Below are positions 19,801 to 29,900 of a DNA stretch of 64,000 nucleotides, piece after piece (position 1 is the first letter of the stretch; each line of letters begins with the position of its first letter). This DNA is from an uncultured Clostridia bacterium. GTDB lineage: Bacteria; Bacillota; Clostridia; Christensenellales; Borkfalkiaceae. Under the pieces are notes generated by a model. The model saw only the letters and a list, made by a program, of their open reading frames with translations. It made no database searches and was not told the origin of the DNA. Position numbers and translations under genes: made by a program. Location of the stretch: the NCBI GenBank assembly GCA_934254815.1, contig CAKQME010000009.1:1-64000 (forward strand). Reading direction: 5' to 3'.

Positions 19801-21654
19801 TTCGTTCCACGGGTTCATTATTGTTACGACTTTTTCGTCGCCTTTCCATCTTGCGAAAGCCAACATTCCGCTACTTTCGGGCAGTTTAAGGTCTTTTATT
19901 GTGCCGTCTTTATAAACGCCGGGGAAATCCTGCCTTAATTCGCAAAGGGCTTTATACAGATTGAACATTCTGTAATTCCACGACGTTTTATCCCATATCA
20001 TCGAATCGTAAAAGCTTGACGTGTTCATTCCGATTTCTTCACCGAAATAAATACACGGCGCGCCGACGTAGGTGAAGTTGACTATAGTCGCAGCCATGGC
20101 TTTTGCCATATCGTTGCCCGAAGCGTACAACGTTCGCGGCATGTCGTGGTTAGCCGTGAAGTTATAACTGCTGTTTGCAACGGACTTCGGCAAAATCGCT
20201 ATCGTTCCGTAAAGGTTGGTATTGAAATTATACACCGTCGATTCCGTAGTTTCCTGTTCGAGGAAATCTTTAACCGAATAATAATAGTTAAAGTTCCACA
20301 TCGTGTCGAGCGCATAATCGGTGAGCATTGTTCCGTCGCCGCCCTCCGAGCAGAGCAGAACGTCTTCGTCAATATCCTTGAGATAACGGCGCATATCCTG
20401 AATTATCTGAGTAGCCGTTCCCCAATTGGCGGAGTCGCTGCCTTTAAGGTCGCTGCCCACGTCAAGTCGCCAGCCGTCTATTCCGTGTTCGAGTATATAC
20501 AGCTGCATTACCGACGACGGCACGGAGTATACAAGTTCTCTCGTAATTTTATTGGAGAAATCGGTTCTCGGATTGCCCCATACAACCGCCACGTCGCCGT
20601 TTTCGTTGCGGATATACGCGTCATAATATCTATCGCCTTTTTTCGCGCCGCCTTCGAGAGCGTAATATCCCGAACTGTTATACCATGTCCCGACGTAGGT
20701 AAAATAGGTAAATACGCCGTCGAGCATAACTTTCATATCTTTATCGTGCGAAGCCTTGACGAGTTGTTTAAGCAGATTATCGTTACCGAACGTGGAATCG
20801 ATCTGCGTCATATCCGCCGCGCCGTAACCCGCGTTATGATAGGCGTACCATATCGGATTCATAAATAAACCCGTGGTGCCGAACGACTTAATATAATCGA
20901 GTTTGTCGTATATACCCATAAGGTCGCCGCCGAAATAGGAAAGACCCGCAGAATAGTCGCCCGACGTATGAGTAGTTCCCCACGGGTCGGCTTTATATAT
21001 AGACGACGTAGTTTTATCGTTGAGCGTATCGGAGTTATAAAACGTATCCGGCATTATCGAATACCACACGCACCCTTTCGACCAATCCGGAGTGGCGAAA
21101 TCAGGCATAACGTAATAGTCGCCCGAAGCGTCTATCGAAATTTCGCCCTCGTTTTCTTCCGGATAGCACTCGAAAGAGTTATAATAAACCGTCTGAACTT
21201 CGTTTTCAACCTTGAAATGATATTTATACGGGGCCGACTGTTTGGGTATAACGCAGATGAAATAATCGAAATACATATTTTCGTCGGCTATTTCGTATTT
21301 CATCGGAATATCGTTCCATACCGCCCCGCCGTCCGAAATTTTATCGAGATCTACCGTAAACTGCAAGGTCGCGCTTTTTACGTTACCTCTTCTGACGCGC
21401 AGACGTACCGTAACGTTATCGGTGCTTTTGGGTTCGAGCGGACTCATAAAAACGTCCGCCTGATCGTGGAACACGTCGTCGCTTCTGACTGCCGTTTTAT
21501 ACAGTTCTTCGCTGCGGTCTAATCTTTCATTATACTTTATCGCTTCGTTATCCGCGCTATCGGCGGGTTTTTTACAACCGCACAACGCATATAATCCAAC
21601 GCACAGCATTGCCGCAAGAGAAAGTATAAAACAAAAACGTATTTTTTTCTTCAC
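16861..21654 (-). CDS. Surface GH13 alpha-amylase/neopullulanase-like lipoprotein with multiple beta-sandwich modules
   Basis: The 1597 residues begin with a lipoprotein signal (ALCGC, lipid Cys about residue 27). An N-terminal CBM34-like or E-set domain (about 55-185) is followed by the GH13 barrel (about 190-560): Asp398 (GWRLDVG), Glu437 (LCSEGG) and Asp504 (NHDMPR) form the triad. Region I is LDGVFTY (311-317), again without the usual N-H, and MPDTF replaces PDRF. Then come a C-terminal beta domain and at least four lectin-like or DUF1080-like beta-sandwich modules to the end. Expected job: cutting alpha-glucan-like oligosaccharides at the cell surface to feed the ABC transporter encoded just upstream (18 bp gap). 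The altered region I makes classic starch specificity uncertain. Confidence 0.88.
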   Translation of the reverse strand: MKKKIRFCFILSLAAMLCVGLYALCGCKKPADSADNEAIKYNERLDRSEELYKTAVRSDDVFHDQADVFMSPLEPKSTDNVTVRLRVRRGNVKSATLQFTVDLDKISDGGAVWNDIPMKYEIADENMYFDYFICVIPKQSAPYKYHFKVENEVQTVYYNSFECYPEENEGEISIDASGDYYVMPDFATPDWSKGCVWYSIMPDTFYNSDTLNDKTTSSIYKADPWGTTHTSGDYSAGLSYFGGDLMGIYDKLDYIKSFGTTGLFMNPIWYAYHNAGYGAADMTQIDSTFGNDNLLKQLVKASHDKDMKVMLDGVFTYFTYVGTWYNSSGYYALEGGAKKGDRYYDAYIRNENGDVAVVWGNPRTDFSNKITRELVYSVPSSVMQLYILEHGIDGWRLDVGSDLKGSDSANWGTATQIIQDMRRYLKDIDEDVLLCSEGGDGTMLTDYALDTMWNFNYYYSVKDFLEQETTESTVYNFNTNLYGTIAILPKSVANSSYNFTANHDMPRTLYASGNDMAKAMAATIVNFTYVGAPCIYFGEEIGMNTSSFYDSMIWDKTSWNYRMFNLYKALCELRQDFPGVYKDGTIKDLKLPESSGMLAFARWKGDEKVVTIMNPWNEKRTIEVNVSCLAMQNGSVLTDYLTGKTYAINDGKVTVDVHEGGAVLVNKNINKWAGKYSLTAIGETSARVYEKQPGTLVLYGDGSVAGNGDNIKFANFPVYNNGGISFVHKNGGAYAALLRDDDKSADSVTYGLLLDAAGKAKVVARKTKGGELVVITELDFADGDVVTIERDNGDKFFVTVERNGEKLAYKDSETYVGMDYYVYAGFAALGGSSEIADIEVFYSQRAQLADDFDNAYNGMMIANENVTVNGGDAIIKGNKKPVSYLAPFRTTDFSVKAELKSSPENGYQGVTVWQSENNFVTLARRNKNGKKTISLLHCVNGTESEFAFVDDVDGTVILQLEKIGMYYTGRYSIDGIDFITVGENLYSNYSEIYAGVVNCDVKDATFGYFCFGDAIKDGASKSDHQRYGYIEYYSDLLSYVKGTITQSVSGGIWEYCVGGIEQTLVSATEGVMTLGGEEFNGFKTEFTLQIKEKGGENADVEFRFGQRDGEPFGRLKLSADGEVSLMYGEEVLSVYRIENFSFEKQYRFVVIANEEKKISVFLNEQPVLIMEKVIPEYAGGTQTIVCHKCAFAVTSYNAFHYYVDWLHMAGYTVVPDSKYVIITASNNNGGLASLLSTGVSDVIIAANVQMKKNLNTKTAVFGYVIDGLAGTTSEKDGILVSADSAGKIAIAEKGNVLASVKADYDYQSFFFIVVAQNGKVGVYVDKYVDGAEKGMEVYSEKPVLEYDFERSVGGSLQISATYAKVTLARLGLYGLKDGEDYKTLSLYTRRAIESPVIKTPAKTDAFENAGKHELSWDFTDKKQMEDFTVYEGAWYVDPENRRLVGLGTGDWLTGLTINAGVFDNYELTYKIYSHGSGSWAGSLLNKNAWKDNHDDGGYLFYTNGGGNMVYFAQGGGVSGAKLDEDGYMTVKIRVFGTDDNKQIIVDLGGGNRAVYVIGKDTATDMRSGFVSFVAGNCVAYFRDISIRELNADGGYAV

Positions 21655-21672
21655 TTTTCTTCTCCTTATCTT

Positions 21673-22533
21673 TTATCCTTTTACCGCGCCGACTGCGACG
21701 CCCTCAAGGAAATATTTTGAAAATACGGAATACACCAGAACTACGGGAACGGCGAGAATAACAAGCCCCGCACAGAGAGTTCCGTATTCCGAGTTGTTCA
21801 CTGTATCGAATTTCTGAATGGTTATGGCGAGAGTATACGCTTTTTCGTTCATCGGTATAAACACGAGCGGACCGAAGAAGTCGCTCCACGCCGCGCTGAA
21901 CGCGCCGATCGCCACATAAGTCAGAACAGGTTTTAACAGATGCAAATCTATATGAAAGAATGTTTGCGGTATGCTCGCCCCGTCGAGCGAAGCGGCTTCG
22001 TGAAGTTCTTTCGGAATAGCGTTCGCGTAATTCACGCCTATGAACACGCCTATGCCCGAAACGCCCAACGCGGCGGGGAAAAGAAGCGCGCCGAGCGTAT
22101 CGTACAACCCCAAAGCCCTTATGAGCAGGATATTGGGAATAGTCGTCATCTCGCCCGATACGAACATCGTAAATAGCAGAACGCCTATAAATATACCCGA
22201 CCCCTTGAATTTAAGCACGCCTATGCCGTATACGGCAAGCCCCGTGATAATAGTCTGACAGACAACCGCAACGACCGCGACTATTACCGTATTGACTATG
22301 CTATGTCCGAGATTACCCTCGACAAACGCTTTATAGTAGTTTTCGGGATGCGCAAACGATAAGCTGAAAGGCGACTTTATAAATTCACCGTAGGTCTTGA
22401 ACGACGTGCTTAAAACGAATACGAGCGGATACAGAACAAGTATCAGAATAATAAGCATCGCTATCCATTCTATTATTACGCCGATTATCTCGCCTGTCGG
22501 TTTACGGTCTCTGTTGGTTTGCCGTTTCGTCAT
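21673..22533 (-). CDS. Carbohydrate ABC transporter permease, MalG/CUT1 type
   Basis: This 286-residue inner-membrane permease has six hydrophobic helices and the EAA loop (ELHEAASLDGASIPQTFFHI, near residue 185) that contacts the ATPase. It pairs with the MalF-type permease encoded just upstream; the two genes overlap by 4 bp. It forms the channel for sugars delivered by the neighbouring binding lipoprotein. No ATPase gene is in the locus, so a shared MsmX/UgpC-type ATPase encoded elsewhere is implied. Confidence 0.93.
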   Translation of the reverse strand: MTKRQTNRDRKPTGEIIGVIIEWIAMLIILILVLYPLVFVLSTSFKTYGEFIKSPFSLSFAHPENYYKAFVEGNLGHSIVNTVIVAVVAVVCQTIITGLAVYGIGVLKFKGSGIFIGVLLFTMFVSGEMTTIPNILLIRALGLYDTLGALLFPAALGVSGIGVFIGVNYANAIPKELHEAASLDGASIPQTFFHIDLHLLKPVLTYVAIGAFSAAWSDFFGPLVFIPMNEKAYTLAITIQKFDTVNNSEYGTLCAGLVILAVPVVLVYSVFSKYFLEGVAVGAVKG

Positions 22534-23429
22534 AAGTCCTCTTTCTCCTTTCTCGAAAGGTAAAAATTACCGAACCACACGAAAACCGCCAGCAAAAGGC
22601 TAAGCACTATCGACATAGTTACCGAAAGCGAAAAGTTTCGTTGTTTATACATTGTATTGAATATAATCAAGCCGACCACTTTCGAATCTCCCGCGCCCTC
22701 CGTAAGCAGGTAAAACAGCGTAAAGTTCTTTATACCGCCGACAAGCGACATCACGAGATTTACTTTCGTCATAGAAAACGTAAGCGGAAGTATAAAGTAT
22801 ATCAGTTCCTGAAACTTATTTACTCCGTCGATCTTCGCGCCCTCCAGACAATCTTTAGGCACGGCGTTCATCGCGACGAAATACAATATCACGGTAGTTC
22901 CTATAAACCACCAGGTATTCGTTATTATCACGGCTGCCATCGACCAGCCCGGCGTCACGAGCCACGCGGGTATATCCGTAAAACCGAGTCCGAGAAGTAT
23001 TCTGTCGATAAGTCCGTTGTCGTGAGCGTAGATAAACTTCCACATAACCGACACTACAGGCGCAGGCAGAACTACGGGAATATAGATAAGCACGCGGAAC
23101 AGCGTTTGCGGTCCTCTTTTCATCTTATATATCAGATACGCAATCAGAAAACCGAGCGTTATCTGTATAGCCGTGGAAATCAGCGAGAACTTCAGGCTGT
23201 TTAAAAGCGACGGCCAGTACATCGTGGTAGAGTTTGTAAACAAGTAAATATAGTTGTCGAACCCTTTGAATTTAAGGTCGTTCGCGTAATAGCGCACGTC
23301 GGTAAAACTGAGCAATACCGAATAAATTATAGGATAAACGACGAAGAGCAGCAGCGAAATCGCAGCGGGTATACAAAAAATCCAACCCCAAAAATTCCGC
23401 TGTTTTTTATATAATCCAGTATCTGTCAT
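22530..23429 (-). CDS. Carbohydrate ABC transporter permease, MalF/CUT1 type
   Basis: This 299-residue permease has six hydrophobic helices, starting with WGWIFCIPAAISLLLFVVYP, and an EAA-like loop (DCLEGAKIDGVNKFQELIYF, about residue 200). It is the partner of the MalG-type protein. It lies 18 bp after the binding-protein gene and overlaps the next gene by 4 bp, the usual order for CUT1 sugar importers. Confidence 0.93.
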   Translation of the reverse strand: MTDTGLYKKQRNFWGWIFCIPAAISLLLFVVYPIIYSVLLSFTDVRYYANDLKFKGFDNYIYLFTNSTTMYWPSLLNSLKFSLISTAIQITLGFLIAYLIYKMKRGPQTLFRVLIYIPVVLPAPVVSVMWKFIYAHDNGLIDRILLGLGFTDIPAWLVTPGWSMAAVIITNTWWFIGTTVILYFVAMNAVPKDCLEGAKIDGVNKFQELIYFILPLTFSMTKVNLVMSLVGGIKNFTLFYLLTEGAGDSKVVGLIIFNTMYKQRNFSLSVTMSIVLSLLLAVFVWFGNFYLSRKEKEDL

Positions 23430-23447
23430 TTTCTATTGTCCCGCTTA

Positions 23448-24875
23448 TTACTTTTTAAGCCATTCGATATATTTATCCACGGCAGCCTGATTTACCGTAT
23501 ACTGCGGCTCTATCATAGTAAGCGCCGGGTAATTGAGCATAGAATCGGTGACTGAAGTTACGAGATCGTTATACACAACTCTCAGACGTTTCTGAGCCTC
23601 GTCAAGGCTTCCCGATTTGGAAACCGTATAATTATTGAGCGCAATCGACGAAGCCGAAGCCGCTTCGCTGAGAACGTAATCGGGGTGCGTACCCATAATA
23701 CCTACGTTCGCCATGCTCTTTGCGACGCTTCTCTGAAGCGCGCTGTCGTAAGTGACGTCCGTTCTGCTCATCACGGAGCCCTCGTTATCGGCAAAAAGTT
23801 GTTGCACTTCTCTCGAATTGAGATATTCGAGAAATTTAAGCGCCCACGCCTTGTTCTTGCTGGATTGCGATATAAAGAACCCGTCATAACCGCCGGAGAC
23901 AAAACCCGCTTCCGAATTTTCCATACTCGAAAAACCGGGAATGGATATACAGCCGACGTTTACGTCCATTTCGCTCTGAATAGCCGCCAAGCTGTTATTG
24001 TTGAGCATCGCCATAGCGCACGATCCGTTGATAAAATCACTTTCTACGCTCTCCGTACTGCCCGCTAAAGGGTTAGAGCCGAAATATCCGGCTTTAGTCC
24101 AATTTCTCACCTTTTCATAGACATACGCGTTACGTTCGAAATCGTCGTCGGTATATTTCAGTCTTCCCGTTTTATAGTTGGGGTCGCTCGCTTTACCCGA
24201 AATTATATCCATATAGTTGGAAAGCGCGCCGCCTATATACGAATACGTTCCTGTTGAACCCCAGCAGGAAAGCGGAACGATATCTTCGCACTCTTCTTTT
24301 ATGGTTTTCATAACGTCTTCGAATTCTTCGATAGTCGTAGGTACTTCAAGCCCAAGCTGTTCGAACAAATCGGCGTTATAATAGATAACGAACCCCGTCG
24401 CGCGGAACGGTACGATATACGTCTTGCCTTTCACCGCGCCCGACGACATACATTCGCCGTTTCCGATAAGATTTTCTTTATTCTTTTCGTAATAAATATC
24501 GGTAAGATCCGCCGCCATAGTGACTTCTTCGTTTACAAGCGTTTTTGCGGCATGTACCCAATAAAAGCAGATATCGGGGAATTGCGAAGTACCCCAGCTC
24601 GACGTTATAGCCGTATCTATGTTGGCGTAAGTCTTTACGTTCGTCTGTATTCTTACGTTGGGATAAAGCGCGGTGAAATCGTCGCAGATTTTCGTGAACG
24701 TTTTAGCATGTTCCGACCAAATATGCGTAAACTTCAGCGTAACTTGTTTTTCGGTATTGCTCGTATCCTCCCAGTCGACGCTATTTCCGCTGTCGGAACC
24801 GCCGCAACCGGTAAATACCGAAAGCGCCATTACCGAGCAAATTGCCACACATAATAATCTCTTTAATAATTTCAT
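23448..24875 (-). CDS. Sugar ABC transporter substrate-binding lipoprotein
   Basis: The 475 residues carry a lipobox (SVFTGC, lipid Cys near residue 24) followed by a Gly/Ser/Asp linker. The body is a family-1 solute-binding fold (LKFTHIWSEHAKTFTKI; later YIVPFRATGFVIYYN and the typical MFNGSCAM-like stretch FINGSCAMAMLNN). It would capture oligosaccharides outside the membrane and pass them to the two permeases encoded just downstream. It follows the surface lectin-like gene by 16 bp in the same operon. Confidence 0.93.
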   Translation of the reverse strand: MKLLKRLLCVAICSVMALSVFTGCGGSDSGNSVDWEDTSNTEKQVTLKFTHIWSEHAKTFTKICDDFTALYPNVRIQTNVKTYANIDTAITSSWGTSQFPDICFYWVHAAKTLVNEEVTMAADLTDIYYEKNKENLIGNGECMSSGAVKGKTYIVPFRATGFVIYYNADLFEQLGLEVPTTIEEFEDVMKTIKEECEDIVPLSCWGSTGTYSYIGGALSNYMDIISGKASDPNYKTGRLKYTDDDFERNAYVYEKVRNWTKAGYFGSNPLAGSTESVESDFINGSCAMAMLNNNSLAAIQSEMDVNVGCISIPGFSSMENSEAGFVSGGYDGFFISQSSKNKAWALKFLEYLNSREVQQLFADNEGSVMSRTDVTYDSALQRSVAKSMANVGIMGTHPDYVLSEAASASSIALNNYTVSKSGSLDEAQKRLRVVYNDLVTSVTDSMLNYPALTMIEPQYTVNQAAVDKYIEWLKK

Positions 24876-24891
24876 TTGATTTTTCCTCCGC

Positions 24892-26934
24892 TTATTGGTT
24901 TTTATTTTCGGACTTTTTCGTTCTGACCGCCATAACTATCAAAGCCGCCGCCATAACCGCCGCAACAGACGACGAAGATTTACAACCGCCGCCCGATACG
25001 GGCTTCTTTTCGGGTAGTTCGGGTTCGATATACTCGGTATTCGCGTCGCCCGAATGATCGGGCTTTTCGAAAGTCTCTTTTTCGGGTTTTTCGAATTTTA
25101 CGTCGTCGACGTATTTATAGCTCAGACTTTTAACTTCATAAGAGCAATTTTTCCCGCCGAACCCCGCCGAGTTATCGTACTCTCCGACGACAACGTTTTT
25201 AAATATATAACCGCCGTTTATCTTTACGGAAACAAATCCGTTTGAATTTATGACGGTTATCTCGCTTCCGTCGGCTATTTCCGCGTCGGTTTCGGCTATT
25301 TTGCCAAGCGTTGTCGCGCCTTCGTAAATTTCGGTTTTTCCGTTTTCGGATATTCTCAGAACAAGTCGTTTATAACCCTGCGAATTATGTTTTATAACGA
25401 TGTCCGCGTAGCCGCCGTCTTCCGCAGAGAACTTATCTATCGTAAATTTCAGTACGGTTGACAGTCCGCTCTGTTTTACCTCCGTAAAGCTTTCAAGCCC
25501 CGTCATTTTATATAACGTCTGACTTGCCGCGCCCGTCGATTGCATAACGAAATAATCTTCTTCGTTTTTAAGATTTATGTCGAAACCCGATATATCGCCG
25601 GTAATATATTTATCCGCTTTGCCGGAATTTACCTTTCCCCGCGAAAACTCGAATTTCGCCGTTTCAGCCGACTGAGGCAGAACTTCCGCCGCCGCTACGG
25701 GCTGAATAAATTTAAGCGAAAAGTCGTTTACGCTTCCCTTATTATTCTGCGCGTGAAAACCGAGTTTAAGCGACATTGCTATTTCGTAATTTTTAAGCGC
25801 GACTATATCTCCGATAAAAAACGACAGTTTGCCGTCCGCATAGTAAATCTTTATTTTTACCTTACTGCCTGCGGAAGCTTTGAACGAACCGAATTGTCTG
25901 CTTATGTTATACAACGTATCTCCGCTCGCCTTGTTCACGTCGTGGAGAAAGATCGTGCCGTTATTCATAGCCCTTACCGCAACGTAACCCTTTTCGGTTT
26001 CGCCTATTATCACTCCGAACCCGTACCAGGGTTGAACGGCGTCGGGATACTCTCCGAATTCAAGCGCGGCTTCGATAACGTAATCAAGATCGCTGCCGTC
26101 GGAATATTCTTTCGTATCCGTACGGTAAAACCTGAGCGCCGAGAGATAATCGTTTGTTAAAATATAGTTCGCATTGAGAAGCGCATTGATTTTAAAATTA
26201 TTTCCGCTTACCGAAATATCCTGAGTCGTAACCCTGTTTTCTACGCCGGGGATATCCAGAACGTTCTCGTTTCCGACCGCAGGGTCGGGATATTCTTTAA
26301 TAAACGTTTTAACGTCGGTAACGGTAGTCAGAACAAGATCCGCATAACCGCCCTTACCGCCGAAAGTACAAAATTTTATTACGGGCAGCCCATCGACATT
26401 CTCGTTCGCGAAAATATTTTTACCGTTTATATCCGCCGCAAGTTTTCCCGCCGAATATCTTACTTCAAGCGTATAACTCGTACCGACCGAAAGATTTATA
26501 CCCGTAAACAATCTCGCGTTCTGATTTCTTCCGTCGGTATAATCGGTAAGAATGTAGAGAGCGCCGTTATGTCTTTGTTGTATATACGTTTTCGAAACGT
26601 CGTCTTCCGCAACGATAACCGACGGAATCGTATGAACCTGCGAAATTGCCGAAATCGTAATCACCGTTTTAAAGTATAAGTCGATATCGGAAAGCGAATG
26701 ATATTCGTCGTTGCCGTCATAATACCCTTTCGCCCCTTTAATTTCGCTGTTCGGCTCGAATTCTTCGCCCGTCGACGCGTCGACGGTATATTTTCCGTCG
26801 GAATAAACGTAGTTCCCCGAACCCGATTGTTCAAGCAACAGAGATCTTCCGTTATCCGCTTTTGCGGAAAGCCCTTGCGGCAACAGACAAATAAACATTG
26901 CCAGCGCAGCAATTATTGTAGCCAATCTTTTCAT
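24892..26934 (-). CDS. Secreted lectin-like surface protein with Cys-type C-terminal anchor
   Basis: The 680 residues have a signal peptide (cleavage near GLSAKA) and about three LamG/concanavalin-like beta-sandwich units (roughly 45-210, 230-405, 440-620), each with the YADGKLSFFI- or SNGFVSVKINGG-type strands of that fold. A Pro/Glu-rich spacer leads to SGGGCKSSSS, a hydrophobic helix and RTKKSENK. No catalytic motif or LPxTG is seen. It is likely a substrate-gathering protein for the adjacent ABC transporter. The anchor has the same layout as the protein at 12538-15024. Confidence 0.75.
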   Translation of the reverse strand: MKRLATIIAALAMFICLLPQGLSAKADNGRSLLLEQSGSGNYVYSDGKYTVDASTGEEFEPNSEIKGAKGYYDGNDEYHSLSDIDLYFKTVITISAISQVHTIPSVIVAEDDVSKTYIQQRHNGALYILTDYTDGRNQNARLFTGINLSVGTSYTLEVRYSAGKLAADINGKNIFANENVDGLPVIKFCTFGGKGGYADLVLTTVTDVKTFIKEYPDPAVGNENVLDIPGVENRVTTQDISVSGNNFKINALLNANYILTNDYLSALRFYRTDTKEYSDGSDLDYVIEAALEFGEYPDAVQPWYGFGVIIGETEKGYVAVRAMNNGTIFLHDVNKASGDTLYNISRQFGSFKASAGSKVKIKIYYADGKLSFFIGDIVALKNYEIAMSLKLGFHAQNNKGSVNDFSLKFIQPVAAAEVLPQSAETAKFEFSRGKVNSGKADKYITGDISGFDINLKNEEDYFVMQSTGAASQTLYKMTGLESFTEVKQSGLSTVLKFTIDKFSAEDGGYADIVIKHNSQGYKRLVLRISENGKTEIYEGATTLGKIAETDAEIADGSEITVINSNGFVSVKINGGYIFKNVVVGEYDNSAGFGGKNCSYEVKSLSYKYVDDVKFEKPEKETFEKPDHSGDANTEYIEPELPEKKPVSGGGCKSSSSVAAVMAAALIVMAVRTKKSENKNQ

Positions 26935-26967
26935 CTTCCTCTCCTTTCGCCGTATCCGGCGATATTA

Positions 26968-29900
26968 TTACTTGTTTTCGCTTTTATATTCTTTAATATA
27001 AGCCGTTCCGAGATAAAAATCCGTAAACGCGTAATCCGGCGTATAGGTATTTGCGGGCGGGTCGATACTTAAAATTTCGTCCTCGTATCCGCGCGAGCCT
27101 TTAAATGTGTTGACCCCGACAAACCGCTGTTCGCCGCAATAATGGTGGTGCGGACCGAATATATTACGATTTGTACCTTTCAGCCTTATCGTTATACGGT
27201 TTCCGCCCTTTTCAAGCCACGGCGATAAATCGATATTTTCATTAGCTATAACGCAACCGATCTCTTTATCGTTTACCGCCACTACGCACAGCGCGCCGCC
27301 GTAATTTTCTATACAGAGTTCGGCTTTATCGCAATTATAGTCATACGCAAACGTTTTCTCGGCGTCGCCGCGGTAGAACCACAGCCCCTGCGACGTAAGT
27401 TCTTCGTCGAAATTCTTATCCGCAGGCATTTTTAATTTAAATTTTGCGTCAGCGATTTTTATGTACCAAGGCGTTTTTTCGACGACGCCATCGGCTACCA
27501 CGTCGAAATTACCCGTAAGATATACGTTTTCGATTTCTTCTTCGTAAGAAAATCTGTTTTTCTCGGTTTCGAACACGCAATCGAGGTCGAAAACCGATTT
27601 TTTCGGATTGACGTTATAATAAACGCATATTTCGTTTTCTCCCCGTTTGACGATATCGGATATTTTCGCCCGCGCGATACTTTCGTCTATGTAAAAACCG
27701 TCGTTGAAAGACAAGGGTATTCCGTTTACTTCTACTCCGTCACAAGTCGAATTTTCAATACATAAGCGTATATCGTCGGGTTTGTTTTCGCAGAAAAACT
27801 TATATTTTACGATCATTTTAAACGGTCGGGCGGCTTTAAGGGATTCCTTATAAGCTTTGTTCTGAACGTTTAAAACGTAGTCTTCGCCCAAAGATTTGCC
27901 GTCTGTTATGAGTTCTGCGCGATCTATCGTGAGAGTATTCGGCTCGGTAAGACGACAATTTTCGGACTTTAACGCGAATTTCTTAACAAGAGTATAAGTT
28001 TCCGCTTCTTTATGTTCGCCGCCTTTAAACACAAACATATTTAATGTTTTAGGTTCGGCAGTCACATTGACATAGGTGTTTTTCCCGTCCGAATAACAAC
28101 AGAGCGGAACCTCTTTATCTGCCTTAACGTCGTAAGAATAAATCTGCCCGCAGCCGCAAACGGCTAAAACCGCTTTCAGCGTTCCGACGTAACCGTTGTT
28201 GAAAATACTGATATATCTGCCCTTATCGTCGCAAGTAGTTTTCAACGTGATATCGTCGGCTAAAATCTTTTCCCGCGCGGAAAACACCGCGGCTTTCCGC
28301 TCGTAATTTATATAATCGAAATATTTTACCCAGAGATCTCTTCTGTTCTGAACAACCGAAAATTTCTTACTTCTTTTTATTTCTTTTAATTTTTCGAGTT
28401 CTTCGGAAAACTCGCCTTGAGTTTTTTCGGGCAAGCGTTCGCAAAAGGCAATCGGTATGTCGCTTTTAATGGCTTTGAATATAAGTTCTTCGGTCTTTTT
28501 TTCTATATTTCCTGTCGACGGTATAATCAGCAAACCATATTCGCCTTTACCGACTTTTATCTTTCCGTTTTCAATCTCCGCGCCGATAGCCGTAAGGTAA
28601 GTTTCATCGGCAATATCGAATTGTACCTGCGCGGATATGAGCGATTCTACGAGATTTCTGAACCCGGTAGATATTTCGGCAGTTTTATCGCTTCCCGCCT
28701 TTTCGGAACAACAGCCGTATACGGGCGAAATTACGAGAACGTCGTTTTCGCTTTCGCCGCGCGAAGAAAATTCGTTCATTCCGTTCATGATACGATTGAG
28801 ATAACCGATACTATCCCACCAATTGTTCTGAGCCGAGAAAAACGCGGGATAGTCGCGTTTCCTTACGCCGGCTATCGAGTAAGCAGACAAATGCAGGCAC
28901 GCATTGTTTATTCCTTGTACGCTTTCATATCCCCATATGCCGAGATAATCAGCCGCGCGTGTACCCCAACCGCAACAACCGAAACTCTCGGAAATGACCT
29001 CTTTTTTGCCGAGTTGGTTTTTTGCGCTCGAAATCTGCTTCAACAGTACGGGCGAAGTATATCTTCTGCCAAGATAGTCTATACCGGGGAAATCTATGCC
29101 CGTATAATTAAGCATAGCGTTTCCGCCTTTCAGGTATTGCGTCGAGATTCCGTCCTCTTCGGGAAAATGCCCTGTAAACAACAAATTGTTTTTAACGCAC
29201 CAATCGTTGATTTTATCTATATAGTTTTCCTTATAAACAGAACATACGACGTCGTAATAATCCTGACGAAAAATTTCCGCCGCCTGACCCTCTCCGAACA
29301 ACAGATATATAAAATCAAGTAATTTATAACCTTTTTTTTCTTCGAACGCCTTTTCGAGATACGGACTATAACAATACGCGCTATACTGCGGCTCGTCGGT
29401 AAAAATACCCTTTACGGTCTTACCGAATTTATCTGCGAATCTGCGTTTGTATTCCTCGTGAGTAACCGCAATAAATTCATCGGTTACGCGCGGGGAAAAT
29501 ATATCGACGTAAAACGGATTAACTTTATAACCGAAACAAAACTCGCAATTTTCCGAATCGTCACGCTTATACGGCAGATATCCGAAACTCAGGTATCTTT
29601 TACCTTTCGGAAGCCTTTCCGGTCTGCCCGACGAAAAACCCGCAAGAAAGTTCCCGTCGGTAATTTCGGCGTTTTTAAACTCGCAAAAATATCCTTTCGG
29701 CAGATTTTTCGCTATCAGCGACTTCTGACAATAATCTTCGCCCTTGCCGTTCACTCTGCCGCCCGCAAAACCGCTCGGCCAACCGTCTTCATCGTAAAGC
29801 CACGCTTCGAGTCCGCATTTTTCCGCTTCGTCGACGGCATAGCCTATTGCCGAAAACCATTCATCCGAAAGATAAGCCGATTTCAAACCCGCTCTTGCAT

